DNA of 37,821 nt, taken from the NCBI GenBank assembly GCA_947072905.1, contig CAMTKF010000027.1, forward strand, positions 1 to 37,821, written 5' to 3'. Every line of letters begins with the position of its first letter. The stretch's first letter is position 1. The notes beneath the pieces were generated by a model, which was given only the letters and a program-made list of their open reading frames with translations, was not told the origin of the DNA and did not search any database. The translations under genes and the position numbers were made by a program. The DNA comes from an uncultured Bacteroidales bacterium. Lineage in GTDB: Bacteria; Bacteroidota; Bacteroidia; Bacteroidales; Muribaculaceae. Shown here one piece after another: positions 9,368 to 18,965 of this stretch.

Positions 9368-11494
9368 ATGGATTTTCGTCTTAACTCTGAATATCATCCT
9401 ACCGGCGACCAACCTCAGGCCATCGAACAGCTGGCGCAGGGAGTGGCTGACGGCTCTGACGCACAAGTACTCCTCGGCGTAACGGGCTCGGGTAAAACCT
9501 TCACTATGGCAAATGTTATAGAGAAAGTGCAACGCCCTACCCTGATTCTAAGCCACAACAAGACTCTTGCGGCTCAGCTGTACAGTGAGTTCAAACAGTT
9601 CTTCCCTGACAATGCCGTTGAATATTTCGTATCGTACTACGATTATTATCAACCCGAGGCTTACATACCCTCGGTTGACAAGTATATCGAAAAAGACCTT
9701 ATGATCAACGACGAAATCGACCGTCTGCGACTTGCCACGACTTCGGCTCTGCTGTCGGGGCGCCGCGATGTCATAGTTGTATCGTCGGTTTCGTGCTTGT
9801 ACGGCATGGGAAATCCTGAGGAATTCAATTCGGGTGTGGTAAGCATACATGTGGGTATGAAAATCACACGCAATGCTTTTCTGCGCCAACTTGTCAACTC
9901 GCTGTATTCACGCAACGAGGTTGAAGACCGCCGCGGCACTTTCCGTGTAAAAGGCGATACCATAGACATACGTCTGGCATACGAGGAGATTGTGCTGCGT
10001 GTGGTATTCTGGGGTGATGAAATAGAATCAATTCAGACATTGCACGCGCTCGACCTTGACCCGCTGGGCGCTCACGACGAATTCAAAATTTATCCTGCAA
10101 ACATCTTCGTCACCTCTCCCGCCCGCCAACAAAGTGCGGTAGCTCAGATTCAGCTCGATCTGGGCGAACAGGTTGATGCTTTCCACCGCGAGGGCAAACC
10201 CCTGGAGGCCCAAAGGCTTGAAGAAAGGGTTACGTATGACGTGGAGATGATAAAAGAACTGGGATATTGCTCGGGTATCGAGAACTACTCACGATACTTC
10301 GACGGACGTCAGCCGGGACAGCGACCTTTCTGCCTGCTCGATTATTTCCCGAAAGATTATCTGACTATCATTGATGAAAGTCATGTGACGATACCGCAGA
10401 TACGAGCTATGTTTGGCGGCGACCTTTCGCGAAAGACCAATCTCGTAAACTACGGTTTCAGACTCGCAGCCGCGCTTGACAACCGCCCCCTCACATTCGA
10501 TGAGTTTGAACAAATGTCTAACCAGACCATATACGTATCGGCCACCCCGGCTGATTATGAACTGCAAAAAAGCGAAGGCGTGGTAGTGGAACAGGTGATA
10601 CGTCCTACCGGACTGCTTGACCCGGCCATAACCGTGCGACCATCGGCCGGACAGATCGACGACCTGATGGAAGAGATAGCCCGACGTGTTGAGAAAGGCG
10701 AGAGAACTTTGGTCACTACCCTCACCAAACGTATGGCCGAGGAGCTCAACGACTTTCTGCTCAAAGCTAAATTCAAGACAGCCTACATACACTCTGATGT
10801 AGAGACAATGGACCGCATAAAGATTCTTGACGACCTGCGTCAGGGTGTGTTTGACGTACTGATAGGTGTGAATCTGCTGCGCGAGGGTCTTGACCTGCCC
10901 GAAGTGAGCCTTGTTGCCATACTTGATGCCGACAAAGAGGGTTTCCTGCGCTCGCGACGCTCGTTGGTGCAGACCGTTGGACGCGCGGCCCGTAACATCA
11001 ACGGTACCGTGATAATGTACGCCGACAAGATTACAGACTCCATGCAGCAGACCATCGACGAGACCGAACGCCGACGCTCGATACAGTTGAAGTATAACGA
11101 AGAACATGGCATAACACCAACTGCCATTGTGAAATCGCGCATGGCCATAGTGGGTCGTGAAAGTACCGACACCGATGCAGCCTCAGACGCAGCGGCAGCA
11201 GCCATTGCCAAAGGCAAGCCACTCAACGCCCGCGAGAAACGTTCTATACGCGAGAAAGGTGCCAAGGCTGTCAAGAATTCCAACTATCTGTACGAATTCG
11301 ACAACACGCATGTCGACATAGCCGCCGACCCCGTAGTGCCTTATATGAATGCAGAAGAGATGCAGCGATTTATCGACTCGCAAAGGCAGAAGATGCTCGA
11401 AGCGGCCCGCGAAATGGAATTCATCGAAGCCGCCCGTATTCGTGATGAAATCATCAAGCTCGAAGACCGTCTCGCACAAATTCAGAAATCATGA
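9368..11494 (+). CDS. uvrB: excinuclease ABC subunit B
   Basis: 708 residues, normal length for UvrB. It is the DNA-damage recognition helicase of nucleotide excision repair, loaded by UvrA and then recruiting UvrC. Walker A GVTGSGKT is at 37-44. The damage-probing beta-hairpin region ([13 protein letters not shown]) is near 90. The DESH-type Walker B ([11 protein letters not shown]) is near 340, helicase motifs V-VI ([23 protein letters not shown]) lie between about 495 and 545, and a C-terminal UVR motif ([20 protein letters not shown]) is the UvrC contact. The start ATG at 9368 opens the canonical [19 protein letters not shown]. The ygiQ gene overlaps its stop by 4 bp. Confidence 0.98.
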   Translation: MDFRLNSEYHPTGDQPQAIEQLAQGVADGSDAQVLLGVTGSGKTFTMANVIEKVQRPTLILSHNKTLAAQLYSEFKQFFPDNAVEYFVSYYDYYQPEAYIPSVDKYIEKDLMINDEIDRLRLATTSALLSGRRDVIVVSSVSCLYGMGNPEEFNSGVVSIHVGMKITRNAFLRQLVNSLYSRNEVEDRRGTFRVKGDTIDIRLAYEEIVLRVVFWGDEIESIQTLHALDLDPLGAHDEFKIYPANIFVTSPARQQSAVAQIQLDLGEQVDAFHREGKPLEAQRLEERVTYDVEMIKELGYCSGIENYSRYFDGRQPGQRPFCLLDYFPKDYLTIIDESHVTIPQIRAMFGGDLSRKTNLVNYGFRLAAALDNRPLTFDEFEQMSNQTIYVSATPADYELQKSEGVVVEQVIRPTGLLDPAITVRPSAGQIDDLMEEIARRVEKGERTLVTTLTKRMAEELNDFLLKAKFKTAYIHSDVETMDRIKILDDLRQGVFDVLIGVNLLREGLDLPEVSLVAILDADKEGFLRSRRSLVQTVGRAARNINGTVIMYADKITDSMQQTIDETERRRSIQLKYNEEHGITPTAIVKSRMAIVGRESTDTDAASDAAAAAIAKGKPLNAREKRSIREKGAKAVKNSNYLYEFDNTHVDIAADPVVPYMNAEEMQRFIDSQRQKMLEAAREMEFIEAARIRDEIIKLEDRLAQIQKS

Positions 11495-13335
11495 AGGATA
11501 TAGACTATAACAATCTTCGGCTCACAGATTGGCTTCCGACTTCGGTTAAGGAGATGAAAGCCCGCGGTTGGGATTATGTGGATGTTGTGCTGTTCAGCGG
11601 CGATGCGTATGTAGACCATCCCTCATTTGGCTCGGCCGTAATTGGCCGCGTGCTTGAAGCTGCCGGTTACAGAGTTGCAATCGTACCTCAGCCCAACTGG
11701 CAGGATGACTTGCGCGACTTCAAAAAATTCGGTGCACCGAGATTATTTTTCGGAGTTTCAGCCGGAGCCATGGACTCTATGGTCAACCACTACACCGCGG
11801 CACGCAGGCGCCGCAGCGATGATGCCTACACGCCCGACGGACGGCATGGCATGCGCCCTGATTATCCTACAATCGTATATTCAGAGATTCTGCGCAAGCT
11901 GTTTCCCGACACTCCTATAGCTGTAGGCGGCATAGAGGCGTCGCTGCGCCGTGTGTCGCACTACGACTATTGGCAAGACCGCCTTAGACCTTCGATATTG
12001 CTCGATGCCCCTGCCGACATACTTCTTTACGGTATGGGCGAGCACAATGTAGTGATGTTGGCACAACGGCTTGCCGCAGGAGAAAAGATTTCAGATATAA
12101 CCGACCTGCCCCAGAGTGCCGTGATTCAGCCTATTGAGGCTATGCCCGATAGCAGCGACACAAATAACATCATACTGAATTCGTGGGAAACCGTAAGCCG
12201 CAATCCAAAGGCTCAGAGCAGCAACTTCAAGCACATAGAACAACAGAGCAACACCATGGATGGCGGTGCGGTACTGTGGCAGGCTTACGGCAAGCGTGTT
12301 GTAAAAATGAATCCTATGCTGCCGGCTATGTCGACCGGTGAGATCGATGCAGCATTCGATCTGCCGTTTACCCGTCTGCCCCATCCACGTTACAAGAACA
12401 AACGCATACCTGCATACGAGATGATACGCCACTCGGTGAACCTGCATCGCGGATGTTTCGGCGGGTGCGCGTTCTGCACCATCTCGGCTCATCAAGGCAA
12501 GTTCATAGCATCGCGCTCCAAAGCTTCGATTCTGAGAGAAGCCCGGCAGGTAACTTCAATGCCCGATTTCAAGGGGTATATCTCCGATCTTGGCGGCCCA
12601 TCGGCAAATATGTATTCGATGGGAGGCAAGGACAAGAGCATCTGCGCCAAATGCAAAAAGCCCTCGTGCCTGCATCCTGTGGTATGCCCGAATCTCAACA
12701 CCGATCATCGCCCGCTGCTCGACATCTATCATGCTGTAGACGCCCTGTCCGGTGTAAAAAAGTCGTTTATAGGCTCTGGTGTGCGTTATGATCTGTCGAT
12801 GCACACATGCGGTGATGCCAAATTAGACAAGGCTTCGCGCCAATACAATGAGGAGCTTATCAGAAACCATGTATCGGGCAGGCTCAAAGTGGCGCCTGAA
12901 CATACCGAGGACTCGGTACTCAACATCATGCGTAAGCCGTCGTTTGAACTGTTCTATCGGTTCAAAGAGATTTTTGACAGAGTAAACGCCCGCGATGGCC
13001 TGCGCCAGCAGCTCATTCCCTACTTCATATCGTCGCATCCGGGCTGCACCGAGATTGACATGGCCGAGCTGGCCGTAAAGACCAAAGCTCTCAACTTTCA
13101 TCTCGAACAAGTTCAGGACTTCACGCCTACCCCGATGACAGTGGCCACAGAAATCTACTACAGCGGTTTTCATCCATATACCGGAGAAAAGATTTTCACG
13201 GCAGTACGGCCTGAGCAGAAGCTCGCCCAACGCAAGTACTTTTTTTGGTACGACAGAACTTACCGAATGGATATCGAACGCTCGCTGCGACGGCTGCACA
13301 GACCGGACCTCATCAAAAGACTGTTCGGGAAATAG
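11491..13335 (+). CDS. ygiQ: YgiQ family radical SAM protein
   Basis: 614 residues. The radical-SAM [4Fe-4S] motif CxxxCxxC is present as GCFGGCAFC (Cys 322, 326, 329), following a long N-terminal domain (about 1-300) typical of YgiQ. A Cys-rich segment [17 protein letters not shown] (around 390) may hold a second metal site, and [14 protein letters not shown] is a conserved YgiQ signature. The reaction of this family is not known to me. ATGA overlap with uvrB (11491-11494) indicates coupled translation. No terminator is seen before the tdk promoter. Confidence 0.93.
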   Translation: MKDIDYNNLRLTDWLPTSVKEMKARGWDYVDVVLFSGDAYVDHPSFGSAVIGRVLEAAGYRVAIVPQPNWQDDLRDFKKFGAPRLFFGVSAGAMDSMVNHYTAARRRRSDDAYTPDGRHGMRPDYPTIVYSEILRKLFPDTPIAVGGIEASLRRVSHYDYWQDRLRPSILLDAPADILLYGMGEHNVVMLAQRLAAGEKISDITDLPQSAVIQPIEAMPDSSDTNNIILNSWETVSRNPKAQSSNFKHIEQQSNTMDGGAVLWQAYGKRVVKMNPMLPAMSTGEIDAAFDLPFTRLPHPRYKNKRIPAYEMIRHSVNLHRGCFGGCAFCTISAHQGKFIASRSKASILREARQVTSMPDFKGYISDLGGPSANMYSMGGKDKSICAKCKKPSCLHPVVCPNLNTDHRPLLDIYHAVDALSGVKKSFIGSGVRYDLSMHTCGDAKLDKASRQYNEELIRNHVSGRLKVAPEHTEDSVLNIMRKPSFELFYRFKEIFDRVNARDGLRQQLIPYFISSHPGCTEIDMAELAVKTKALNFHLEQVQDFTPTPMTVATEIYYSGFHPYTGEKIFTAVRPEQKLAQRKYFFWYDRTYRMDIERSLRRLHRPDLIKRLFGK

Positions 13336-13413
13336 TGCATGAGCAACCAAAATTTCTAATCAATTGTTTATATTTTTTAATACAAAATATAGCATGGATT
13401 GGATTTTGTTTGC

Positions 13414-13421
13414 TACCTTTG
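13414..13421 (+). promoter_or_regulatory. -7 element of the tdk promoter
   Basis: TACCTTTG matches TAnnTTTG 27 bp before the tdk ATG. No TTG lies at ideal -33 spacing (nearest TTG at 13399). It places the transcript start downstream of the ATGs at 13364 and 13394 and so supports the start at 13448. Confidence 0.5.
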
Positions 13422-13447
13422 AAGCGTCAATACAGAAATATTCAACA

Positions 13448-14098
13448 ATGTACCGAAAAGGCAAACTATACTTCCGCTATGGAACAATGGGGTCGGCAAA
13501 AACCGCCCTGCTGCTGACCACAGCTTATAACTTCGAAGAGCGAAAAATGGACTATATGTGCATGAAACCCATCGTGGACACACGCGAGGCTCGCAATATA
13601 ATCCACTCACGCATAGGCATAGAACGTGAATGTACATGGATCTATGCCAATACCGACCTATACAAAGTGGCTCTCAACCTATATGAGAAAGAACAACGTA
13701 TAGTGGATTGGTATCTGATAGACGAAGCTCAGTTCCTCACAGAGCGCCAGGTTGACCAACTGTCGAGGATAGTGGACGACTTCGGCTCTAACGTTATATG
13801 CTATGGATTGCGCACCGACTTCAAGACCCGCCTGTTTGAAGGCTCAAGACGCCTGTTTGAAATAGCCGATACCATAGACGAGATAAAGTCGACATGCAAC
13901 TGTGGTCACAAAACCATTGTCAATGCCCGCATAGACTCAAACGGCGACTTTGTGGAAGAGGGTGCCCAGGTAGAAATAGGCGGTGATGACCGCTACGTGG
14001 CCGTGTGCCGCAAATGCTGGCGCAACAAACACATAGAGCAATCATCGCGCTCGCAACTGCCTTTTGACCTTCGTCCGGCCGATGTCGACGAAGAATAG
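13448..14098 (+). CDS. tdk: thymidine kinase (type II)
   Basis: 216 residues from the ATG at 13448. An in-frame upstream ATG (13364) would add 28 unrelated residues and precedes the promoter. It phosphorylates thymidine to dTMP in the salvage pathway. The P-loop is YGTMGSAKT, with Ala in place of the usual Gly before Lys-Thr, followed by the DEAQF motif (YLIDEAQFL) and the lasso/zinc region with four Cys (TCNCGH and CRKCW). The rest follows the type II TK fold (LRTDFKTRLFEGSRRLFEIAD). Probably monocistronic or leading into the YhcH gene 38 bp downstream. Confidence 0.93.
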   Translation: MYRKGKLYFRYGTMGSAKTALLLTTAYNFEERKMDYMCMKPIVDTREARNIIHSRIGIERECTWIYANTDLYKVALNLYEKEQRIVDWYLIDEAQFLTERQVDQLSRIVDDFGSNVICYGLRTDFKTRLFEGSRRLFEIADTIDEIKSTCNCGHKTIVNARIDSNGDFVEEGAQVEIGGDDRYVAVCRKCWRNKHIEQSSRSQLPFDLRPADVDEE

Positions 14099-14136
14099 CA
14101 ATTATAAGAGACTTTAACATTTATCACAATACCATT

Positions 14137-14586
14137 ATGATCTTAAGTACAATCAAAGATGGAGGAACCTACTCCGCTATCTCGCCCCTGATCAAAGAGG
14201 CTATCGAATGGCTTCAGAACTGGAATGAAGCCGACTTCAAACCCGGCAAGCTTGAATTGCCCGGCGGAATCGTAGTCAAATTTCAAGAACCCGCACTCGT
14301 ACCTGCCGAAAAAGCACGCTTTGAGGCTCACAAACGCTTCATTGACATACAGGTACCTCTAAAGGGCGTTGAAATTATGGGCTGGGCTCCCATTGACGAC
14401 CTTAAAAATGTAATCGAACCCTATAACGAGGATAAAGATGTAGTATTTTTAGGCGACTCTACCCAGAACCTGATCAACGTTTATCCCGGCCAGATGGCTA
14501 TCTTCTTCCCCGAAGATGCGCATGCCCCTAACATCGGAATCGGCAACCACCGTAAACTTTGTATCAAGATTCCGGTTATTAAATAA
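14137..14586 (+). CDS. YhcH/YjgK/YiaL family protein (DUF386 beta-barrel)
   Basis: 149 residues, the full length of this family of small cupin-like proteins. Family hallmarks are EAHKRFIDIQVPLKGVE (about 67-83) and FFPEDAHAP (about 127-135), which supply the His/Glu residues of the metal site. E. coli relatives are linked with sugar acid or sialic acid metabolism (YhcH) but the reaction is not settled, and no sugar-acid genes are adjacent here. It is 38 bp after tdk on the same strand. Confidence 0.88.
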   Translation: MILSTIKDGGTYSAISPLIKEAIEWLQNWNEADFKPGKLELPGGIVVKFQEPALVPAEKARFEAHKRFIDIQVPLKGVEIMGWAPIDDLKNVIEPYNEDKDVVFLGDSTQNLINVYPGQMAIFFPEDAHAPNIGIGNHRKLCIKIPVIK

Positions 14587-14594
14587 GGACTGTT

Positions 14595-14635
14595 TTTTCA
14601 CGTTCCGGTCATAAAGCCCGACCGGAATGTGAAAA
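14595..14635. repeat. inverted repeat between the YhcH and DUF3108 genes
   Basis: A 16-bp stem (14595-14610 with 14620-14635, one G-T pair). A T run precedes and an A run follows it, the reverse of an intrinsic terminator on either strand, so its role is open (mRNA processing or pausing hairpin). Confidence 0.45.
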
Positions 14636-14679
14636 CCGGCCGACCGAAAGTCTTGTCAAACGTTACTACTATTTATCCG

Positions 14680-15435
14680 ATGAAAAAATTCATTCTGCTA
14701 TTATGCTTGTTTTTGAGCACTTACCTATGTGTTTCGGCTCTTCAACCTCTTAAGAACGAAACAATAAAATACCGCATCATGTATAAATGGGGTATGATCA
14801 ACAAACAGGCAGGAACAGCAACCATAACCCTGCGCGACCAAGGCGACCGTTATGTATCGCAGCTGGTTGGCCACTCGGCTCCTTGGGCCGACAAATTCTT
14901 CATGGTGCGCGATACTCTCAACGGAGTAATGGATAAACAAGGCTACAAACCACACTTCTACGAAAAAATTGCTCATGAAGGGGATGACCATAAGCACGAT
15001 ATCGTATGCTTCACATACAACGGTAACTCGGTGACCGGCGAATGTACCCGAAAAACCGTTAAAAAAGGCCAGCCAAAACCCGACCGCAATATCACCCTGA
15101 CAGCCGAAGGAAAAACAGTGGATATGCTGTCGTCTTTCTACTTCATGCGCACACTTCCCTTCGAAAAATGGAAACCCGGTCAGAAAGAGACCGTGACCAT
15201 ATTCTCCGGAAAACAAAAAGAAACGCTGTCGTTTGAATATAAAGGCATTGAATTCGTGCAGATTGACGGCAAACGATACCAATGCTTCCACGTAACATTC
15301 ATTTTCACGGGAAAAGGAGGTAAGAAAACCTCCGACAATATGGATGCCTGGATTACCACCGGCAGCCAGCGCACCCCCGTGCAGCTCGAAGGAAAGCTCC
15401 CCGTGGGCAAAGTAAAATGTGAAATCATTAACTGA
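14680..15435 (+). CDS. DUF3108 domain-containing secreted protein
   Basis: 251 residues. I chose the ATG at 14680 because it opens a clean signal peptide (MKKFILLLCLFLSTYLCVSA); the in-frame ATG at 14629 would put a charged 17-residue extension before it and falls in the inverted repeat. The mature part starts LQPLKNETIKYRIMYKWGMINKQAGTAT, the typical opening of DUF3108 proteins (beta-rich, periplasmic or envelope). It ends with PVQLEGKLPVGKVKCEI, the family's C-terminal strand pair. Function is not known. It is 9 bp from the YihY-type gene downstream, so co-transcription is likely. Confidence 0.85.
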   Translation: MKKFILLLCLFLSTYLCVSALQPLKNETIKYRIMYKWGMINKQAGTATITLRDQGDRYVSQLVGHSAPWADKFFMVRDTLNGVMDKQGYKPHFYEKIAHEGDDHKHDIVCFTYNGNSVTGECTRKTVKKGQPKPDRNITLTAEGKTVDMLSSFYFMRTLPFEKWKPGQKETVTIFSGKQKETLSFEYKGIEFVQIDGKRYQCFHVTFIFTGKGGKKTSDNMDAWITTGSQRTPVQLEGKLPVGKVKCEIIN

Positions 15436-15444
15436 TAGCCCGCC

Positions 15445-16818
15445 ATGTCAACGCAGAATCAACCGACCGCAAAGCCCTCATGGTTCACCAAAACCATCGA
15501 CAAGGGCATGGATATATGGAAATATGTATCGGTGGGTGTATGGCACGACCAACGAAATGTATGGTACGTCAACACTCTGAAAACATTGAACCTTTCTCTG
15601 AAATCTTTTTTCAATTCTGACATTCAGACTCAGGCATGCGCGATGACCTTCCGCACTCTGCTGGCAATTGTTCCTGCTCTGGCACTGCTTTTTGCAATCG
15701 CCGGCGGATTTGGATTCAAGAACACTCTGCAGGCCGAGCTTTTTGATATATTCCCGGCTCAAAAGACAGCCATATCATACGCCCTCGGATTCATTGACTC
15801 ATATCTGTCGAGCTACTCCGAAGGGCTGTTTGTGGGTGTAGGCGTGGTATTCCTGCTGTGGACCCTTATATCTCTGCTGGGTAATATTGAAGATACATTC
15901 AACCTGATATGGGGATTGAAAGAAGGACGGTCGTTTGGTCGGAAAATAGTGGATTACACGGCCATGCTGATGATTCTGCCCATAGTGATGCTGTGTGCCA
16001 GCGGTCTTTCGCTTCTGCTGAGTTCCACACTCCAGACATGGTTTCACTGGAACTTCATGTCGCCGTTTATCAAGATAATTCTCGAAGGCCTGTCGTGGGT
16101 GCTTACTTGGTTGTTTTTCGGGCTGCTGTACCTGCTGATGCCCAATACCAAAGTTAAGTTTGCCAACGCATTCATGGCCGGGGCTTTTGCCGGAACCGGA
16201 TTCTTGGTGCTCCAATGGTTATTCATTACCGGTCAGTTATACGTAGCCCGCTATAATGCCATATACGGATCGTTCTCGTTCCTTCCGCTCATGTTGCTAT
16301 GGACACAGCTCACATGGGTGATTATATTTGCTGGAGGCGTGGTATGCTATTCTTCACAGAATATATACATGTATAACTTCAACGATGCCATAGAGAACAT
16401 TTCATCGCGCTATTACTCACACCTCATCCTTGCCATCTGTGCAGTTGTGGTACAACGGTTCATAGCCGATGAAGGAGCTACATCGCCGGCGCATCTGGTA
16501 AAAGATTACAAACTGCCCCCGCGACTCGGCACAATGATCTGCGACAAACTGGTAGCGGCGGGTATACTGTCGATAGTACTCATCGACTCAAAACATAATG
16601 CCCGAGGATATCTGCCGGCTCTGAGACCGGATAAAATCACCGTAGCCGAAATTTACAACCGCCTTGACTCTATAGGCTCATCAGACTTCATACCCGACTT
16701 TGACAAAAACTTCCCCGGAGTAATAACCGCCTTTGGCGACATACTCGAAAATGAAGAAAAAATCACTTCACAGATACTTGTATCAGAACTTAAAATCAAA
16801 CATATAACTAATAAGTAA
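15445..16818 (+). CDS. YihY/BrkB family inner-membrane protein
   Basis: 457 residues. After a soluble N-terminus of about 60 residues comes the YihY signature AMTFRTLLAIVPALALLFAI (about 68-87), then five further hydrophobic segments, for example GLFVGVGVVFLLWTLISLLG, LMILPIVMLCASGLSLLLS and LMLLWTQLTWVIIFAGGVVC. The last 130 residues are soluble and resemble a winged-helix-like tail often seen in Bacteroidota members. The family was once called ribonuclease BN in error. Its transport role is unclear. Confidence 0.88.
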   Translation: MSTQNQPTAKPSWFTKTIDKGMDIWKYVSVGVWHDQRNVWYVNTLKTLNLSLKSFFNSDIQTQACAMTFRTLLAIVPALALLFAIAGGFGFKNTLQAELFDIFPAQKTAISYALGFIDSYLSSYSEGLFVGVGVVFLLWTLISLLGNIEDTFNLIWGLKEGRSFGRKIVDYTAMLMILPIVMLCASGLSLLLSSTLQTWFHWNFMSPFIKIILEGLSWVLTWLFFGLLYLLMPNTKVKFANAFMAGAFAGTGFLVLQWLFITGQLYVARYNAIYGSFSFLPLMLLWTQLTWVIIFAGGVVCYSSQNIYMYNFNDAIENISSRYYSHLILAICAVVVQRFIADEGATSPAHLVKDYKLPPRLGTMICDKLVAAGILSIVLIDSKHNARGYLPALRPDKITVAEIYNRLDSIGSSDFIPDFDKNFPGVITAFGDILENEEKITSQILVSELKIKHITNK

Positions 16819-16848
16819 TTATCTAATCCTTAAAAAATCTAAGAGAAA

Positions 16849-17223
16849 ATGAAAAAAGTTATTGCAACCCTCAACGCCCCCGGCGCAATCGGCCCCTACA
16901 ACCAGGCCATCGACACAGGTGCTTTCGTATTCGCATCAGGTCAAATTCCAATCAACCCTGCCGACGGCTCAATCCCTCACGGTATCAAAGCTCAGACCCA
17001 GCAGGCCATCTCAAACGTTGTGGCTATCCTCAACGAAGCCGGCCTTACACTCGAAAACGTAGTGAAGACCACCGTTTACCTTCACGACATGGGTGACTTC
17101 CAGGCCATGAACGAAGTATACGGAGAATCTTTCCCCGCACCCTACCCCGCACGTTCAGCCGTCGCTGTGAAAGAACTTCCTAAAAAAGTTCTCGTAGAAA
17201 TCGAAGTAATCGCCGCCCGCTGA
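16849..17223 (+). CDS. ridA: RidA family enamine/imine deaminase
   Basis: 124 residues, standard length. It hydrolyses reactive 2-aminoacrylate-type enamines and imines released by PLP enzymes, acting as a cytoplasmic trimer. Sequence marks are GAIGPYNQAI (about 12-21), FASGQIPINP (about 28-37), and the active-site Arg in YPARSAVAVKELPK (about 102-115). AGAGAAA-like purines (taagagaaa) precede the ATG. A strong terminator follows at 17243, closing this run of plus-strand genes. Confidence 0.96.
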   Translation: MKKVIATLNAPGAIGPYNQAIDTGAFVFASGQIPINPADGSIPHGIKAQTQQAISNVVAILNEAGLTLENVVKTTVYLHDMGDFQAMNEVYGESFPAPYPARSAVAVKELPKKVLVEIEVIAAR

Positions 17224-17242
17224 TAAACAGTATATAAAATGT

Positions 17243-17289
17243 GTAGCCCCTGCATCAGCCATTGATACAGGGGCTACGAATATTTTTAT
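17243..17289. terminator. bidirectional terminator between ridA and nadC
   Basis: A 15-bp stem (17243-17257 with 17263-17277) with a 5-nt loop and one wobble pair. TATTTTTATA follows on the plus strand and TTTTATA on the minus strand. It serves the convergent ridA and nadC genes. Confidence 0.85.
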
Positions 17290-17300
17290 AATTACAGATG

Positions 17301-18158
17301 TCACTTCACAGCCTTGAAGCTCATGTCGAGGCCTTTGACACTGTGGGTCAAAGCGCCCACACTTATAAAGTCAACACCGGCTTCGCCATAAGCACGCAGA
17401 GTATCGAGAGTGATGCCACCCGAAGATTCAATTTCTACATCCTTATTACGCTCGCGGATGTATGAAACAGCCTCGGCTGTACGCTCGGGCGTGAAATTAT
17501 CCAGCATTATTCTGTCGACACCGGCAGCAAGCGCCTGATTTATTTCATCAGTATCACGCACTTCTACCTCTATCTTGAGATCTTTACCATTTGCCTTGCA
17601 CCATTCCTTGGCTCGGGCCACAGAATTGGCAATACCTCCGGCAAAATCATTATGGTTGTCCTTGATGAGTATCATGTCAAACAGACCGATACGATGGTTT
17701 TCACCACCGCCAATCTTAACAGCCATTTTTTCGAGTATTCGCATGCCGGGAGTAGTCTTGCGAGTATCTAGGACCTTGGTTTTCAAACCATCCAGACGGC
17801 TCTGATATTTGGCAGTCATAGTAGCTATACCGCTCATGCGCTGCATGATGTTGAGCATGACACGCTCGGTTTGAAGCAACGAACGCACGGGGCCTTCTAC
17901 CTCAAACACTATATCGCCGGGCTTCACATGCGCACCGTCGTTGATATGAATGGTCATGCGCAGCGACGGATCGAGCTTATCAAAAACCCTGCGGGCTATC
18001 TCAACACCGGCAAGTATACCTTCCTCCTTTATAATAAGGCGCTGGCGACCCATGGCATCGGCAGGAATGGTACTTAATGTAGTAGCATCCCCATCGCCTA
18101 CATCTTCGGCAAATGCCAATACGAGCAAATCATCAATTAATTCATCAGGCGTTTTCAT
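17301..18158 (-). CDS. nadC: nicotinate-nucleotide pyrophosphorylase (quinolinate phosphoribosyltransferase)
   Basis: 285 residues from ATG 18158; a longer frame to 18290 runs through the divergent rlmH gene and is not used. It converts quinolinate and PRPP to nicotinate mononucleotide, CO2 and PPi in de novo NAD synthesis. Signatures: LLQTERVMLNIMQRMSGIAT, VLDTRKTTPGMRILEKMAVKIGGGENHRIGLFDMILIKDNH, and the C-terminal SSGGITLDTLRAYGEAGVDFISVGALTHS. nadA and nadB are not in the window. It is transcribed from a promoter that overlaps that of rlmH. Confidence 0.96.
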   Translation of the reverse strand: MKTPDELIDDLLVLAFAEDVGDGDATTLSTIPADAMGRQRLIIKEEGILAGVEIARRVFDKLDPSLRMTIHINDGAHVKPGDIVFEVEGPVRSLLQTERVMLNIMQRMSGIATMTAKYQSRLDGLKTKVLDTRKTTPGMRILEKMAVKIGGGENHRIGLFDMILIKDNHNDFAGGIANSVARAKEWCKANGKDLKIEVEVRDTDEINQALAAGVDRIMLDNFTPERTAEAVSYIRERNKDVEIESSGGITLDTLRAYGEAGVDFISVGALTHSVKGLDMSFKAVK

Positions 18159-18175
18159 TTTCTTTCGATTTTTGT

Positions 18176-18193
18176 TACTTTTGCGCAAATTTA
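18176..18193. promoter_or_regulatory. overlapping divergent promoters of rlmH and nadC
   Basis: On the plus strand TACTTTTG (18176-18183) and on the minus strand TAAATTTG (18193-18186) both match TAnnTTTG and are 2 bp apart, joined by the 10-bp palindrome TTTGCGCAAA (18180-18189). Each predicts a leader of about 20 nt for its gene. Polymerase could not occupy both at once. No good -33 TTG is seen on either side. Confidence 0.55.
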
Positions 18194-18210
18194 ATAAAAA
18201 AGAACTGATT

Positions 18211-18684
18211 ATGAAAATTAATATTGTGTGCGTTGGAAACATGCACGACAAGAACCTTGCCCCTCTCGTAGATATGTATATGAAACGCATAAACTTCTAC
18301 ATGCCGGCACAACTGACAATAATACCCGACATTGCTGCCTCAAAAACTATGCCCAAGGCTCAACAATGTATCAAAGAAGGCGAACTGATATTGGCAAAGA
18401 CAACCCCGGCCGACTTCATAGTGCTGCTCGACGAACGCGGAAAAGAATTGACATCAAACGAATTTGCTCAATTTATACAAAAAAAAGCCTCAACACTGTC
18501 GCGAAACCTTATTTTTGTAATAGGTGGACCCTTCGGATTCTCGCAGGCTGTGTACGACAGAGCAGATTACAAGATGGCACTCTCAAAAATGACCTTCACA
18601 CACGAAATGGCGCGCGTTCTCGCTACCGAGCAGATTTACAGAGCATTATCAATTTTAAACGGATCATCATATCATCACGACTGA
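18211..18684 (+). CDS. rlmH: 23S rRNA (pseudouridine-1915-N3)-methyltransferase
   Basis: 157 residues, the family's standard size. A SPOUT-fold enzyme that methylates pseudouridine 1915 in helix 69 of 23S rRNA. Sequence marks are the SAM-binding loop VIGGPFGFS, the following ALSKMTFTHEMARVLATEQIYRA and the C-terminal SYHHD. ATG 18211 is chosen since MKINIVCVGN is the normal N-terminus and the promoter lies at 18176-18183; the longer frame from 17950 passes antisense through nadC. Confidence 0.96.
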   Translation: MKINIVCVGNMHDKNLAPLVDMYMKRINFYMPAQLTIIPDIAASKTMPKAQQCIKEGELILAKTTPADFIVLLDERGKELTSNEFAQFIQKKASTLSRNLIFVIGGPFGFSQAVYDRADYKMALSKMTFTHEMARVLATEQIYRALSILNGSSYHHD

Positions 18685-18709
18685 AAAAAAGTTTAATTTT
18701 TTTCAAAAA
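18682..18709 (+). terminator. weak A/T hairpin after rlmH
   Basis: TGAAAAAAA (18682-18690) pairs with TTTTTTTCA (18697-18705) over the rlmH stop. All A-T, so it is at most a weak terminator. Confidence 0.3.
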
Positions 18710-18723
18710 AAATGCTCAAAAAT

Positions 18724-18754
18724 TTTGCAGATTAAAAAAAAGTCCCTAACTTTG
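18724..18754 (+). promoter_or_regulatory. promoter of tRNA-Gln
   Basis: -33 TTTG (18724-18727) and -7 TAACTTTG (18747-18754) at standard spacing, 42 bp before the tRNA. Confidence 0.75.
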
Positions 18755-18795
18755 CACCCGTAAAACAAAGACACCTACTAAGAAAAACAAAAAAT

Positions 18796-18866
18796 TGCCT
18801 TGTGGTGTAATGGTAGCACGTCGGATTCTGGTTCCGCCTGTGAGGGTTCGAATCCTTCCAAGGCAA
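18796..18866 (+). tRNA. tRNA-Gln (anticodon CTG)
   Basis: Cloverleaf by eye: acceptor stem TGCCTTG/CAAGGCA (18796-18802 with 18859-18865), D arm with GGTGTAATGGTAGCAC, anticodon loop TTCTGGT giving CTG, T arm AGGGTTCGAATCCTT. Discriminator A at 18866; CCA is not encoded. Its last 13 bases form the left end of the integrated element's 15-bp repeat, so the gene stays intact after insertion. Confidence 0.93.
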
Positions 18867-18868
18867 CA
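18854..18868 (+). repeat. attL direct repeat
   Basis: CCTTCCAAGGCAACA, covering the T-arm end and acceptor 3' strand of tRNA-Gln plus 2 bases. Identical to 37414-37428; neighbouring bases on both sides differ. Confidence 0.88.
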
Positions 18869-18873
18869 CAAAT

Positions 18874-18914
18874 AAAGAGCTAAGTCGCTAAGATTTAGCT
18901 CTTTCTTTATTTTT
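18874..18914 (+). terminator. terminator for tRNA-Gln supplied by the element
   Basis: Stem AAAGAGCTAA/TTAGCTCTTT (18874-18883 with 18895-18904) followed by CTTTATTTTTATT. It lies just inside attL and replaces the displaced chromosomal terminator. Confidence 0.75.
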
Positions 18915-18945
18915 ATTCCGCCGCAAAATGTTAAAAATTGTATTT

Positions 18946-18965
18946 TTGATACAATTTTGATACAA
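18946..18965 (+). repeat. left-end tandem TTGATACAA repeats, candidate integrase arm sites
   Basis: TTGATACAA at 18946-18954 and 18957-18965, an 11-bp period. The same doublet with the same period is at the right end (37280-37299). An inverted half-site pair TTGATA/TATCAA follows at 18993-19008. Confidence 0.6.

Noticed and set aside
13364-13447. N-terminal extension of tdk by 28 codons
   Set aside because: It precedes or overlaps the -7 element and is unlike thymidine kinases, which begin near the P-loop.
14595-14635. Hairpin as a terminator after the YhcH gene
   Set aside because: The T and A runs are on the wrong sides for either strand, so it is kept only as an inverted repeat.
18159-18290. 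Longer nadC start at 18290
   Set aside because: It would run through the rlmH start and the promoter region, and the added residues do not fit NadC.
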